This document shows positions 21,073 through 28,748 of a DNA stretch of 34,178 nt, in pieces. Each line of letters opens with the position of its first letter. Position 1 is the stretch's first letter. The translations under genes and the position numbers were made by a program. Source of the DNA: Actinomycetes bacterium (lineage in GTDB: Bacteria; Actinomycetota; Actinomycetes; Propionibacteriales; Propionibacteriaceae); assembly GCA_023458095.1 (NCBI GenBank), contig JAEXAS010000010.1:1-34178 (forward strand). Direction: 5' to 3'. The notes beneath the pieces are model-generated. The model worked only from the letters and a program-made list of their open reading frames with translations, searched no databases and had not been told where the DNA came from.

Positions 21073-21863
21073 AGCAATACCTGGACATGCTCGACCGCGT
21101 GCTCACCGAGGGGGTGGCCAAGTCCGACCGCACCGGCACCGGGACGCTGAGCGTGTTCGGCCACCAGATGCGGTTCAACCTGGCCGACGGCTTCCCGCTG
21201 CTGACCACCAAGAAGCTGCATACCCGCAGCATTTTCGGTGAGTTGCTGTGGTTCCTGCGCGGGTCGACCAATCTGGCCTGGCTGCATGAGAACCGCATCA
21301 GCATCTGGGACGAGTGGGCCGACGAGAACGGCGAGCTGGGCCCGATCTATGGCTACCAGTGGCGTTCCTGGCCCACCCCGGACGGTGGCCACGTAGACCA
21401 GATCAAGAACGTCATCGAGTCCATTCGCACCAATCCCGACAGCCGCCGCCACATCGTGAGTGCCTGGAATGTCGGCCAGCTCGATCAGATGGCGTTGCCG
21501 CCATGTCACGCCTTCTTCCAGTTCTACGTCGCCGACGGCAAGCTCAGCTGCCAGCTGTATCAGCGCTCGGCCGACACCTTCATCGGGGTGCCGTTCAATA
21601 TCGCCTCCTATGCGTTGCTCACTCACCTGATCGCGCAGCTGACCGACCTGGAAGTCGGCGACTTCGTCCATACCCTGGGCGATACCCACCTGTATCTGAA
21701 CCATCTGGAGCAGGCGAAGCTGCAACTGTCTCGCGAGCCCCGCCCACTGCCGAAGCTGGTCCTCAACCCCGACGTCACCGACATCGACGCCTTCGAACTC
21801 AGTGACATCGAGATCGTTGACTACGACCCGCATCCGGGGATCAAGGCGCCGATCTCGGTATGA
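21069..21863 (+). CDS. thyA: Thymidylate synthase
   Basis: ThyA methylates dUMP to dTMP using methylene-tetrahydrofolate and leaves dihydrofolate. At 264 residues it has the short Escherichia-type length. Seen are YLDMLDRVLTEGVAKSDRTG, GELLWFLRGSTNLAWL, the nucleophile motif LPPCHAFFQFYV, CQLYQRSADTFIGVPFNIAS and the C-terminal IKAPISV. It overlaps rdgB and folA by four bases each, and the next gene recycles its product dihydrofolate. Confidence 0.98.
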   Translation: MKQYLDMLDRVLTEGVAKSDRTGTGTLSVFGHQMRFNLADGFPLLTTKKLHTRSIFGELLWFLRGSTNLAWLHENRISIWDEWADENGELGPIYGYQWRSWPTPDGGHVDQIKNVIESIRTNPDSRRHIVSAWNVGQLDQMALPPCHAFFQFYVADGKLSCQLYQRSADTFIGVPFNIASYALLTHLIAQLTDLEVGDFVHTLGDTHLYLNHLEQAKLQLSREPRPLPKLVLNPDVTDIDAFELSDIEIVDYDPHPGIKAPISV

Positions 21864-22357
21864 GCGCCCGCATCATCGCCATCGCGATCGTCGCCGCCAA
21901 CGGAGTCCTCGGTGACGGGGAGCGCCAACCCTTCGAATTCGCCGAGGATTGGGCCCGCTACAAGCGCGTCACCAGCGGCCACCCGATGATCATGGGCCGA
22001 CGCACCCTGGACGCTATCGGACGCTGGCTGCCCGGACGGGTCACCATCGTGGTCACCAGCCGACCTGAAGAGGTGGAGTTGCCCACGGACGGGAAGGCCA
22101 CCGGCTTTGCGGTGAGTTCGGTAGCCACCGCCTTGGAGCTGGCCGCCAGCCTGGACGATGATGAGGTCTACGTTGCCGGTGGCGGCAGCATCTATGCCCA
22201 AGCCTGGCCCTACCTGACCGACCTGGATCTGACCGAAGTGCATGCCGAGGCCGAGGGCAGCGTCCATTTCCCCGAGGTGGATCCCGCAGAGTGGAGCGAG
22301 GTGCGTCGCGAGCCCCACGCGGAGTTCGACTTCGTGGGCTACCGACGTCTGGGCTGA
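21860..22357 (+). CDS. folA: Dihydrofolate reductase
   Basis: DHFR reduces dihydrofolate with NADPH. The 165-residue protein has IIAIAIVAANGVLGDGERQP, the acidic-helix region FAEDWARYKRVTSGHPMIMG with RRTLDAIGRWLPGR, VTIVVTSRP, and the NADPH loop YVAGGGSIYAQAWPYLTDLD. The start overlaps the thyA stop (ATGA). It is followed after two bases by the dinB GTG. Confidence 0.95.
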   Translation: MSARIIAIAIVAANGVLGDGERQPFEFAEDWARYKRVTSGHPMIMGRRTLDAIGRWLPGRVTIVVTSRPEEVELPTDGKATGFAVSSVATALELAASLDDDEVYVAGGGSIYAQAWPYLTDLDLTEVHAEAEGSVHFPEVDPAEWSEVRREPHAEFDFVGYRRLG

Positions 22358-22359
22358 CG

Positions 22360-23661
22360 GTGCGCACCACCGCCAGCATTCTGCATCTGGATCTGGATGC
22401 CTTCTTCGCGGCGGTCGAGCAGCGTGACAAACCCTCGCTGAGGGGCAAACCGGTGATTGTGGGTGGAGTGGGGCTGCGCGGGGTGGTTTCGACCGCTTCC
22501 TATGAGGCCCGAGTCTTCGGAGTGGGATCGGCGATGCCCATGCATGAGGCTCGCCGCCGCTGTCCGAATGCCGCCTATCTGGCCGGACGCTTTGGGGCCT
22601 ACCGCGAGGCGAGCCAGATCGTCATGGGGTTACTGGGTGAACTTTCGCCCCTGGTTGAGCCGCTCAGTCTGGACGAGGCCTTCGTTGATCTGGCGGCCGG
22701 TCCGCCGCGCGATCTGGATGATGCATCCCTGGTCGAGGTGGCGAGCGCCTTGCGGGCGAGAGTGGTCGAAGCCACCGGGGGACTGACCGCGTCGGTGGGG
22801 CTGGGTACCTCGAAGTTCATGGCTAAGGTGGCCAGCGAGTTGGCCAAGCCTGACGGGATCCGCCTGGTCAGCCCCGGCTCTGAGCTGGCGACGATCGCGC
22901 GGTTGCCAGCCCGGGCCATTCCTGGAGTCGGCCTGGCGACGATGGAGCGACTGGCGCGCCTCGGCGTGGTGACCGTGGCTGACCTGCGAGCACTAAGCGA
23001 GGCCGAGTTGATCCGTGAGTTGGGCCGCTCGGCCGGCGAGCATCTGCATCGGCTGGCCAATGCTGAGGATGATCGACCGGTGAAGCCCGAACGCGAGACC
23101 AAATCGATCTCGGTGGAGGACACCTTCGAACACGACATCGCCGATCGGGCCGTCCTGATCGGTGTGGCCGAGCGTCACGCCACGGCAGTGGCCAAGCGAT
23201 TGGTCACCGCCGGGTTGTTCGCCCGCACCGTCACCATCAAGGTGCGCTATCCGGACTTCTCCGCGGTGAGCCGATCGCGCACGCTCAATGGTGCGACCGA
23301 TCGAGGCGAGGTCGTGTCCCAGGTCGCTGCGGAGTTGTTGGACGGGCTGGAGCTCACCGGCGGCGTCCGGCTGTTGGGGGTGGGGGTGTCCGGCCTGGTG
23401 GAGACCGCCCAGGAGCCGCTGTTCGACTTGGAGATCGCCGGGCCCGGTCGGGTGATCGAGGAGACCGAGGCTCCGGTGAGCCGCCGTCCGCGGGACTGGC
23501 TGCCAGGCACTGATGTGGTCCACGACGAACTCGGTGCCGGTTGGGTATGGGGCTCGGGGTTGGGTCGGGTGACGGTTCGCTTCGAGACCGCCCAGACCGA
23601 GCCCGGCCCCATTCACACCTTCGCCGTGGACGACGCAGCCTTGCACCCGGTGGCTCGCTGA
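22360..23661 (+). CDS. dinB: DNA polymerase IV (Y family)
   Basis: DinB is a translesion polymerase. The 433-residue protein has ILHLDLDAFFAAVEQ (first catalytic Asp), ASYEARVFGVGSAMP, LSLDEAFVDL (second Asp/Glu pair), helix-hairpin-helix PARAIPGVGLATMERLARLG and a little-finger domain. QEPLF near residue 351 fits the sliding-clamp-binding motif. A C-terminal extension (DWLPGTDVVHDELGAGWVWG onward) is typical of actinobacterial forms. The GTG at 22360, two bases after the folA stop, is chosen because the longer frame only overlaps folA. No SOS box can be placed, since the gene sits inside an operon. Confidence 0.94.
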   Translation: MRTTASILHLDLDAFFAAVEQRDKPSLRGKPVIVGGVGLRGVVSTASYEARVFGVGSAMPMHEARRRCPNAAYLAGRFGAYREASQIVMGLLGELSPLVEPLSLDEAFVDLAAGPPRDLDDASLVEVASALRARVVEATGGLTASVGLGTSKFMAKVASELAKPDGIRLVSPGSELATIARLPARAIPGVGLATMERLARLGVVTVADLRALSEAELIRELGRSAGEHLHRLANAEDDRPVKPERETKSISVEDTFEHDIADRAVLIGVAERHATAVAKRLVTAGLFARTVTIKVRYPDFSAVSRSRTLNGATDRGEVVSQVAAELLDGLELTGGVRLLGVGVSGLVETAQEPLFDLEIAGPGRVIEETEAPVSRRPRDWLPGTDVVHDELGAGWVWGSGLGRVTVRFETAQTEPGPIHTFAVDDAALHPVAR

Positions 23662-23683
23662 CCCGACCAGGCTCACGGCTCGG

Positions 23684-23689
23684 TAGACT
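23684..23689 (+). promoter_or_regulatory. -10 box of tRNA-Leu promoter
   Basis: TAGACT stands ten bases before the mature 5' end of tRNA-Leu. The tRNA-Lys gene at 30779 has TAGAGT at the same ten-base distance. Confidence 0.55.
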
Positions 23690-23699
23690 CTCCCGGGTT

Positions 23700-23781
23700 G
23701 CCGGAGTGGTGGAATTGGTAGACACGCAGGATTTAGGTTCCTGTGCCCCTGGGCGTGAGGGTTCGAGTCCCTTCTCCGGTA
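23700..23781 (+). tRNA. tRNA-Leu (anticodon UAG)
   Basis: The 82-base cloverleaf has acceptor GCCGGAG/CTCCGGT (first pair G-T), a D arm with GTGGTGGAATTGGTAGACAC, anticodon stem CAGGA/TCCTG around the loop TTTAGGT (anticodon TAG at 23734-23736), a class II long variable arm, and the T arm AGGGTTCGAGTCCCT. The discriminator base is A and no CCA is encoded. Confidence 0.96.
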
Positions 23782-23984
23782 CTGGTGGTGGTCGCGCTGA
23801 GGGCTCTCAGATCTGTGTACAGCGGTCACGGTCTCATAACAACTCCTGATTCGGGTGGACTCTGCACCGTGTCAGGGAGTTGACTCGAATCGGCAGACGG
23901 GCCGCATATAGGTCCTAGGTAAATCGAATAACCAGCTTGTCGACACAGAGGTCGGCGAGTATCCGGCTGATCCACAGGAGAATC
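23782..23984 (+). promoter_or_regulatory. Upstream region of sugar ABC importer
   Basis: This 203-base gap has no gene. It contains TTGACT (23880-23885) with CATATA/TATAGG about 19-21 bases further on, a possible but imperfect promoter, then TAGGTCCTAGGTA and the palindrome TGTCGACA (23938-23945). A sugar-responsive repressor site would be expected here but none is convincing. AGGAGAA before 23985 is the ribosome-binding site. Confidence 0.35.
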
Positions 23985-25295
23985 ATGCGCAGGAAGACGA
24001 TTTTTGGCTCGGCGGCCGTGGTGGTCGCCATCGCGCTGTCCACATCAGGTTGTCTCAGTTCGGCCAAGCCGACCGCGACCAATCAAGGCCCGGAGACATC
24101 GAAGACCACGGTTTCGGTCATGTACAACTTCGGCGGCGTCCAGGATGAAGCGTTCCGAAAGGACTTGAACGCCTTCGCGTCGAAGAACGGCATCACGATC
24201 GACTATCAGCAGTCCGACCAGTTCGAGACTCTCATCCAAACCAAAGTCAAGGCTGGTCAGGCGCCCGACATTGCGCTCTTCCCGCAGCCTGGCATTCTGA
24301 ACAGCTTCGCCAGCGAAGGCAAGCTAGCCGCCTTGGACACCCAGGTCGATGTCGAATCGGTCAAGGCTGACCTGCTTCCGGGGTTCCTCGACGCGGCCAC
24401 TGTGGACGGCGTCATCTATGGGGCGCCCATTTCGATGAACATCAAGTCGTTGTACTGGTACGACAAGCAAGCCTTCGCCAAGGCCGGTCTCACTCCGCCG
24501 AAGACTCAAGATGAGCTGATGGCGCTGATCGCCAAGGTCAAGGCAATGGGCAAGACCCCGATCTGCTACGGGATGGGTTCAGACTCGGCAACGGGTTGGC
24601 CAGGCACGGACTGGATCGAAGATTATGTGCTGCAAACCAACCCGGTCGACGTCTACGACAAGTGGACCGACGGTGAGGTCAAGTTCAACAGTCCCGAGAT
24701 CCGCAAGTCCTTCGACATCTACACCAAGATCATCATGACCTCGGGCAACACCTACGGTGGCGCGGCCAACACTCCAGCGATCAAGTACAGCTCGGCCTTC
24801 AACCCGATGTTCACCGCCAACCCCGGTTGCTACACCGGCAAGCAGGGCAACTTCATCATCTCCTTCTTCCCGGCCGCAGTGCAGAAGAACCTCGATGCGC
24901 GGGTGGGAGTCTTCGCAACACCTACCGTCAACGGTGAGCATCCGGTGTTGGGTGGAGGCGACCTTGCTGGAGCGTTCACAGCCAATGACACGAACGTGAA
25001 GAAGGTCATGAACTACCTCACCAATGACCCGAACTTCGGTGTGAACATCGCCAAGTCTGGTGCGGCTTTGTCACCCCACAAGTCCTTCGATCCGGCCAAC
25101 TACCCGAACAACCTCACCCGCGAGATCGTGAAGACCGCGAGCGACGCAACGGTGTTCCGGTTCGATGGTTCGGATCAGATGCCAGCGGCAGTGGGAGCGA
25201 AGTCCTTCTGGACTGGAATGGTCGACTACACGACGGGGGCGACGACTCTCGATCAGACCCTCAACACCATCGACCAGTCCTGGCCGAGTAAGTAA
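23985..25295 (+). CDS. Sugar ABC transporter substrate-binding lipoprotein (AglE-like)
   Basis: This 436-residue lipoprotein has the signal MRRKTIFGSAAVVVAIALST followed by SGC (lipobox STSGC), then a family 1 extracellular solute-binding domain. Family features include VSVMYNFGGVQDEAFRKDLN, DIALFPQPGILNSFASEGKL, YGAPISMNIKSLYWYDKQAF and a late MPAAVGAKSFWTGMVDY. Together with the two permeases it resembles alpha-glucoside AglE, so di- or oligosaccharides are likely ligands, but this is inference. ATG at 23985 is chosen for the AGGAGAA site and the canonical signal peptide. A strong hairpin follows the gene and may favour higher levels of this protein than of the permeases. Confidence 0.87.
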   Translation: MRRKTIFGSAAVVVAIALSTSGCLSSAKPTATNQGPETSKTTVSVMYNFGGVQDEAFRKDLNAFASKNGITIDYQQSDQFETLIQTKVKAGQAPDIALFPQPGILNSFASEGKLAALDTQVDVESVKADLLPGFLDAATVDGVIYGAPISMNIKSLYWYDKQAFAKAGLTPPKTQDELMALIAKVKAMGKTPICYGMGSDSATGWPGTDWIEDYVLQTNPVDVYDKWTDGEVKFNSPEIRKSFDIYTKIIMTSGNTYGGAANTPAIKYSSAFNPMFTANPGCYTGKQGNFIISFFPAAVQKNLDARVGVFATPTVNGEHPVLGGGDLAGAFTANDTNVKKVMNYLTNDPNFGVNIAKSGAALSPHKSFDPANYPNNLTREIVKTASDATVFRFDGSDQMPAAVGAKSFWTGMVDYTTGATTLDQTLNTIDQSWPSK

Positions 25296-25315
25296 CCCGA
25301 CGAGTCACTCATGAT

Positions 25316-25355
25316 CCGGTTTGGCTCGGGCGCAGCGCCGTCCGAGCCAAACCGG
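25316..25355 (+). terminator. Intra-operon stem-loop after the binding-protein gene
   Basis: CCGGTTTGGCTCGG (25316-25329) pairs perfectly with CCGAGCCAAACCGG (25342-25355) around a 12-base loop. There is no T tract. Its place between the binding protein and the permeases suggests partial termination or mRNA stabilisation. Confidence 0.65.
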
Positions 25356-25381
25356 TCCACACAGAGAGGTGTGAGATCAGC

Positions 25382-26371
25382 GTGGATATCTCCGGGAAGA
25401 TCTTCAGCGCACTGATTGCGGTCGTGCTCGGTGTGCTGGGCGCCATCGTCATCTTTTGGGTGCTGAACAAGATCGTCGAGCTCCTCCCCGGCAAGTGGGA
25501 CCGCCGGCTGAAGCCCTATGTCTTTGTCCTGCCAGCCTTTGCCGTCATTGGCACCTTCCTGCTCTATCCAGCAGTGACGACCCTCATCGCCAGTTTCTTC
25601 AACTCCGACGGCACCGAGGCGGTGGGCTTCGGCAACTATCAGCGGCTGTTGAGTAACCAGCAGTTCCTTTCGGCAATGATCAACAACGTGCTGTGGATCA
25701 TCATCGCACCGGCAGTGGTGGTGGCCTTTGGCACCCTCGTCGCCGTCCTCGCCGATCGGATGAAGCCGACCCGTGAGAAGGTCGCCAAGTCGGTGATCTT
25801 CTTGCCGATGGCAATCTCGATGGTCGGCGCGGCAACGATCTGGCAACTCATGTACGCCTTCGTTCCCGCCGGTGAGCCTCAGGTCGGATTGCTGAATGGC
25901 ATCGTTCAAGCCTTCGGCGGTGATCCCGTGAACTGGCTGGGGATTCGCGAACTTCGGTTCAACAGCATTCTGTTGATGGTGGTTTACATCTGGACCCAGG
26001 TCGGCTTTGCGATGGTGCTCATCTCGGCGGCGATCAAAGGTGTTCCCGAAGACACCATCGAGGCTGGCCGCATTGACGGCGCCGGAGAACTGGCCATCTT
26101 CTTTCGAATCATCATGCCGCAGGCGTGGCCGACGGTGATCACCGTGTTCATCACGGTGCTCATCGGTGTGCTGAAGGTCTTCGACATCGTCTATGCGATG
26201 ACCAACGGCCAGTACAACACCGACGTGATCGCAAACATCTTCTTCAACACGATGTTCTTCAATCAGGACAACGGGACAGCCTCAGCGATCGTGGTGCTGC
26301 TCATGATCGCGGTCATTCCCATCATGGTTTACCAGGTTCGTCAGTTCCGTAGCCAGGAGGTGAACCGATGA
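25382..26371 (+). CDS. Sugar ABC transporter permease (AglF-like)
   Basis: This 329-residue inner-membrane permease has an N-terminal hydrophobic helix (IFSALIAVVLGVLGAIVIFW) ahead of a second start-like segment YVFVLPAFAVIGTFLLYPAV, giving about seven or eight helices. The EAA loop that contacts the ATPase reads DTIEAGRIDGAGELAIFFRI. The longer N terminus with a helix is typical of AglF proteins. The GTG at 25382 follows AGAGAGGTG at a somewhat long distance. It overlaps the next permease gene by four bases. Confidence 0.9.
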   Translation: MDISGKIFSALIAVVLGVLGAIVIFWVLNKIVELLPGKWDRRLKPYVFVLPAFAVIGTFLLYPAVTTLIASFFNSDGTEAVGFGNYQRLLSNQQFLSAMINNVLWIIIAPAVVVAFGTLVAVLADRMKPTREKVAKSVIFLPMAISMVGAATIWQLMYAFVPAGEPQVGLLNGIVQAFGGDPVNWLGIRELRFNSILLMVVYIWTQVGFAMVLISAAIKGVPEDTIEAGRIDGAGELAIFFRIIMPQAWPTVITVFITVLIGVLKVFDIVYAMTNGQYNTDVIANIFFNTMFFNQDNGTASAIVVLLMIAVIPIMVYQVRQFRSQEVNR

Positions 26372-27270
26372 GCTCCTCACGTCCCAAACGGGCACTGCGG
26401 CCGGCTCGCGGTGCTGAAGGAGTTGGCACAGCAGCGGGCAAGGCCAACTGGTTGCTGGAGTCGGCCGTGCTGATCCTGTGCCTGCTGTGGTTGGTCCCGA
26501 CCGTCGGCTTGCTGATCACGTCCTTCCGGTATCCCGACGATGCCAACCAGACGGGCTGGTGGACGTGGTTCGCCAATCCTTTGAACTCAACCTTGCAGAA
26601 CTACTCCGCCGTGCTGACCAACGACACCAACCCGATGGGGCCGGCGTTCATCAACTCCATCACCGTGACTGTGCCTGCCACGATCATTCCGATCCTGCTG
26701 GCGGCGTTCGCCGCGTACGCCTTCACCTTCATGGAATTCCCTGGGCGCGATCTGTTGTTCATCATCGTGGTCGGGCTGTTGGTGGTACCCAACCAGGTGG
26801 CATTGGTGCCGCTGTCGATTCTGTTCAGCAATCTGGGGCTGAACGGACAGTTCGTGAGCGTTTGGCTGGTGCACACCGGTTTCGGGATGCCGTTGGCGGT
26901 GTACATCCTGCGCAACTACATGGCGACTTTGCCGCGCTCGGTGATCGAGTCAGCCAAGATCGACGGAGCCTCGCATTTCCAGACGTTCTGGCGTCTGATC
27001 GTGCCCATGTCGGTGCCGGCGCTGGCTTCGTTCGCGATTTTCCAGTTCCTGTGGGTGTGGAACGACCTGCTGATCGCGACGGTCTTCCTCGGTACCGGCG
27101 AGAACCAGGTCATGACTGTGGCCTTGCGGGGCATGCTCGGCGATCGTGGCCAGAACTGGCAACTGCTCACCGCCGGCGCTTTCCTCACGATGGCCTTGCC
27201 GCTGGTGGTCTTCTTCAGCATGCAGCGTTACTTCGTGCGCGGACTGACCTCCGGTGCGGTGAAGGGCTGA
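26368..27270 (+). CDS. Sugar ABC transporter permease (AglG-like)
   Basis: This 300-residue permease is the second membrane subunit. It has about six helices and an EAA loop RSVIESAKIDGASHFQTFWR. The first 20 residues are basic and cytosolic. The ATG overlaps the AglF-like stop (ATGA). No ATPase gene follows; the next gene runs the other way. A shared ATPase of the MsiK/UgpC kind encoded elsewhere is therefore expected. No glycosidase or regulator accompanies the operon. Confidence 0.9.
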   Translation: MSSSRPKRALRPARGAEGVGTAAGKANWLLESAVLILCLLWLVPTVGLLITSFRYPDDANQTGWWTWFANPLNSTLQNYSAVLTNDTNPMGPAFINSITVTVPATIIPILLAAFAAYAFTFMEFPGRDLLFIIVVGLLVVPNQVALVPLSILFSNLGLNGQFVSVWLVHTGFGMPLAVYILRNYMATLPRSVIESAKIDGASHFQTFWRLIVPMSVPALASFAIFQFLWVWNDLLIATVFLGTGENQVMTVALRGMLGDRGQNWQLLTAGAFLTMALPLVVFFSMQRYFVRGLTSGAVKG

Positions 27271-27290
27271 GCGGGGAGGAGAACGTGCGG

Positions 27291-27863
27291 CTACCGCTCG
27301 ATCGGGTCGTCCTTGCTGTCGAACTCGCTGAGCAGCCAGGTTCCGTTGTCGTAGCGCAGCAGGTCCCAGGAGCCGGTGCGCTGCGGGAACAGCTCCGCAT
27401 CGCGGCTGGTGATTGCCTTGAGGAAGTTGCGAATCACCGAATCGTGGGTGATCACGATCACCGGACCGGTGGGGGAGCTGGCCGCGATTTCGTTGAGCGC
27501 TTCGCTGGCGCGGGTGGCCACGTCTGAACTCTGCTCAGCGCCGGGTACCTTGCCCAGGTTGCCGAACCGGCGAACCATGTCGGCGGCGATTTCGCCGTCG
27601 GCCTCGCCGAAGGCCCGGTCGATCAGCCGTCCGTCGAGTTCGACATTCAACCCTGCGGCGGTGGCGATCGGCTCGGCGGTCTGGGTGGCGCGTTTCAACG
27701 GGCTGGACACGATCCGGGTCGGTGCGAGTTTCGCCAGTTGCTCAGCCAGACCGCGAGCTTCGGTGCGACCCACCATGTCCAAGTCCGGATTCAGGCGGCC
27801 GCGCAGGCGTCCCTCTGCGTTCAAAGTGGTGCGTCCGTGGCGGCACAGGTAGATGTCGATCAT
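27291..27863 (-). CDS. Histidine phosphatase (phosphoglycerate-mutase-like)
   Basis: This 190-residue protein has the catalytic motif YLCRHGRTTLNAEGRLRGRL near residue 5, SSPLKRATQTAEPIA, a RAFGEADG acid region and the second catalytic His in VIVITHDSVIRNFL. It is cofactor-independent of context clues: substrates in this family range from sugar phosphates to nucleosides and proteins. The ATG overlaps the stop of the peroxiredoxin gene by four bases, so both are made from one mRNA. Specific substrate is unknown. Confidence 0.87.
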   Translation of the reverse strand: MIDIYLCRHGRTTLNAEGRLRGRLNPDLDMVGRTEARGLAEQLAKLAPTRIVSSPLKRATQTAEPIATAAGLNVELDGRLIDRAFGEADGEIAADMVRRFGNLGKVPGAEQSSDVATRASEALNEIAASSPTGPVIVITHDSVIRNFLKAITSRDAELFPQRTGSWDLLRYDNGTWLLSEFDSKDDPIER

Positions 27864-28348
27864 GCGATTCCCCCAAGACCCAGTTCCTTGACCAGCCGGG
27901 CCACATGTCCGGTGGCTTTCACGTTATAGCGCGCTTCGGCGATCGTTCCCACCCCTTCGGCATTGACGTCGATGACGAAGGTGGATCGGATGACGCCCTC
28001 CATCTTCTTCCCGTACAGCACCTTGGTGCCATAGGCACCATAAGCCTTGAGCACTTCGCGCTCGGGATCGGCCAGCAGCGTGAAGCTGAGGCCCTCCCTT
28101 TCGCGGAACTTGGCGAGCTTGGCGGGATTGTCCGGTGACACCCCCAGGATCTGGTAGCCAGCGTCGGTGAACTGGCTGATCGAGGCGTTGAAATCGTTGG
28201 CTTCGATCGTGCACCCGGGGGTCATTGCGGCGGGATAGAAGTACAGCACGACTCGGCTGCCGGCGAAATCCGAGAGGCTCACAGCCTTCTCGTCGGTGTC
28301 GGTGAGGGTGAAATCCGGTGCGATGTCACCTGCGTTCAAGTTGGCCAT
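27860..28348 (-). CDS. Peroxiredoxin, Bcp/PrxQ type with one cysteine
   Basis: This 162-residue thioredoxin-fold peroxidase has GDIAPDFTLTDTDEKAVSLS and the peroxidatic motif AAMTPGCTIEANDF. Many Bcp proteins have a resolving Cys five residues later (GCTKEAC); here that place is Asn, so it should work as a 1-Cys enzyme or with an external thiol. The ATG at 28348 is chosen because TAGGGT stands seven bases upstream, a leaderless layout; a GTG three codons earlier would overlap that box. It is co-transcribed with the downstream phosphatase. Confidence 0.88.
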   Translation of the reverse strand: MANLNAGDIAPDFTLTDTDEKAVSLSDFAGSRVVLYFYPAAMTPGCTIEANDFNASISQFTDAGYQILGVSPDNPAKLAKFREREGLSFTLLADPEREVLKAYGAYGTKVLYGKKMEGVIRSTFVIDVNAEGVGTIAEARYNVKATGHVARLVKELGLGGIA

Positions 28349-28355
28349 ATCGACC

Positions 28356-28361
28356 ACCCTA
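28356..28361 (-). promoter_or_regulatory. -10 box of leaderless peroxiredoxin promoter
   Basis: On the minus strand TAGGGT is seven bases before the ATG at 28348, without a Shine-Dalgarno sequence. Confidence 0.5.
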
Positions 28362-28406
28362 GGCCATCACCGCCCGCGCGATCTGATTCGCGGCGCGCAG
28401 TGGGCA

Positions 28407-28412
28407 TAGGCT
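28407..28412 (+). promoter_or_regulatory. -10 box of DUF3618 promoter
   Basis: TAGGCT lies 27 bases before the ATG at 28440. AAGGAGG (28429-28435) follows it, so this transcript has a short leader, unlike many neighbours. Confidence 0.5.
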
Positions 28413-28439
28413 GGACTCCAGCTATCCGAAGGAGGCGCC

Positions 28440-28748
28440 ATGGCGACGACGACCGGCACCGCAGCGAAGGACGCGGCGACCGCCGACCTCGAGGTCGAGA
28501 TTGCGGCTGCCCGCGAACGCCTGGCTGAGAATGTCGCCGAACTGGTCGAGCGGATCCACCCCCGGGCCGTCCTGCGCAACAGTGTCGCCGAAGCCCGTTC
28601 CTTCGTTGCCGAAGAGGCCCGCCAGGTCGGCGAACAATTCGTGGACGAGAACGGTCTGCGCACCTCCCGAGTGGTGTTGGCTGCCGCAGCGGTGGCTGGC
28701 GCGGTCGGTTTCGTCTTGATCATCCGCTCGCTGTTCAACGGTCGGTGA
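28440..28748 (+). CDS. DUF3618 family membrane-anchored protein
   Basis: This 102-residue protein has the DUF3618 signature ADLEVEIAAARERLAENVAE followed by LVERIHPRAVLRNSVAEAR, then a charged helix and a C-terminal transmembrane segment (VVLAAAAVAGAVGFVLIIRS). It is thus a tail-anchored helical protein. Such proteins are common in Actinomycetota, often near cell-envelope genes; their function is unknown. The strong AAGGAGG fixes the start. Its stop overlaps the start of the solute-binding lipoprotein gene (GTGA), indicating coupled translation. Confidence 0.85.
   Translation: MATTTGTAAKDAATADLEVEIAAARERLAENVAELVERIHPRAVLRNSVAEARSFVAEEARQVGEQFVDENGLRTSRVVLAAAAVAGAVGFVLIIRSLFNGR

Noticed and set aside
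22291..22359. Longer dinB N terminus starting at ATG 22291
   Set aside because: The added residues only re-read the end of folA in another frame; the Y-family N terminus begins right after GTG 22360.
23797..23810. Terminator after tRNA-Leu (CTGAG-GGCT-CTCAG)
   Set aside because: The stem is only five base pairs with no T tract; too weak to call.
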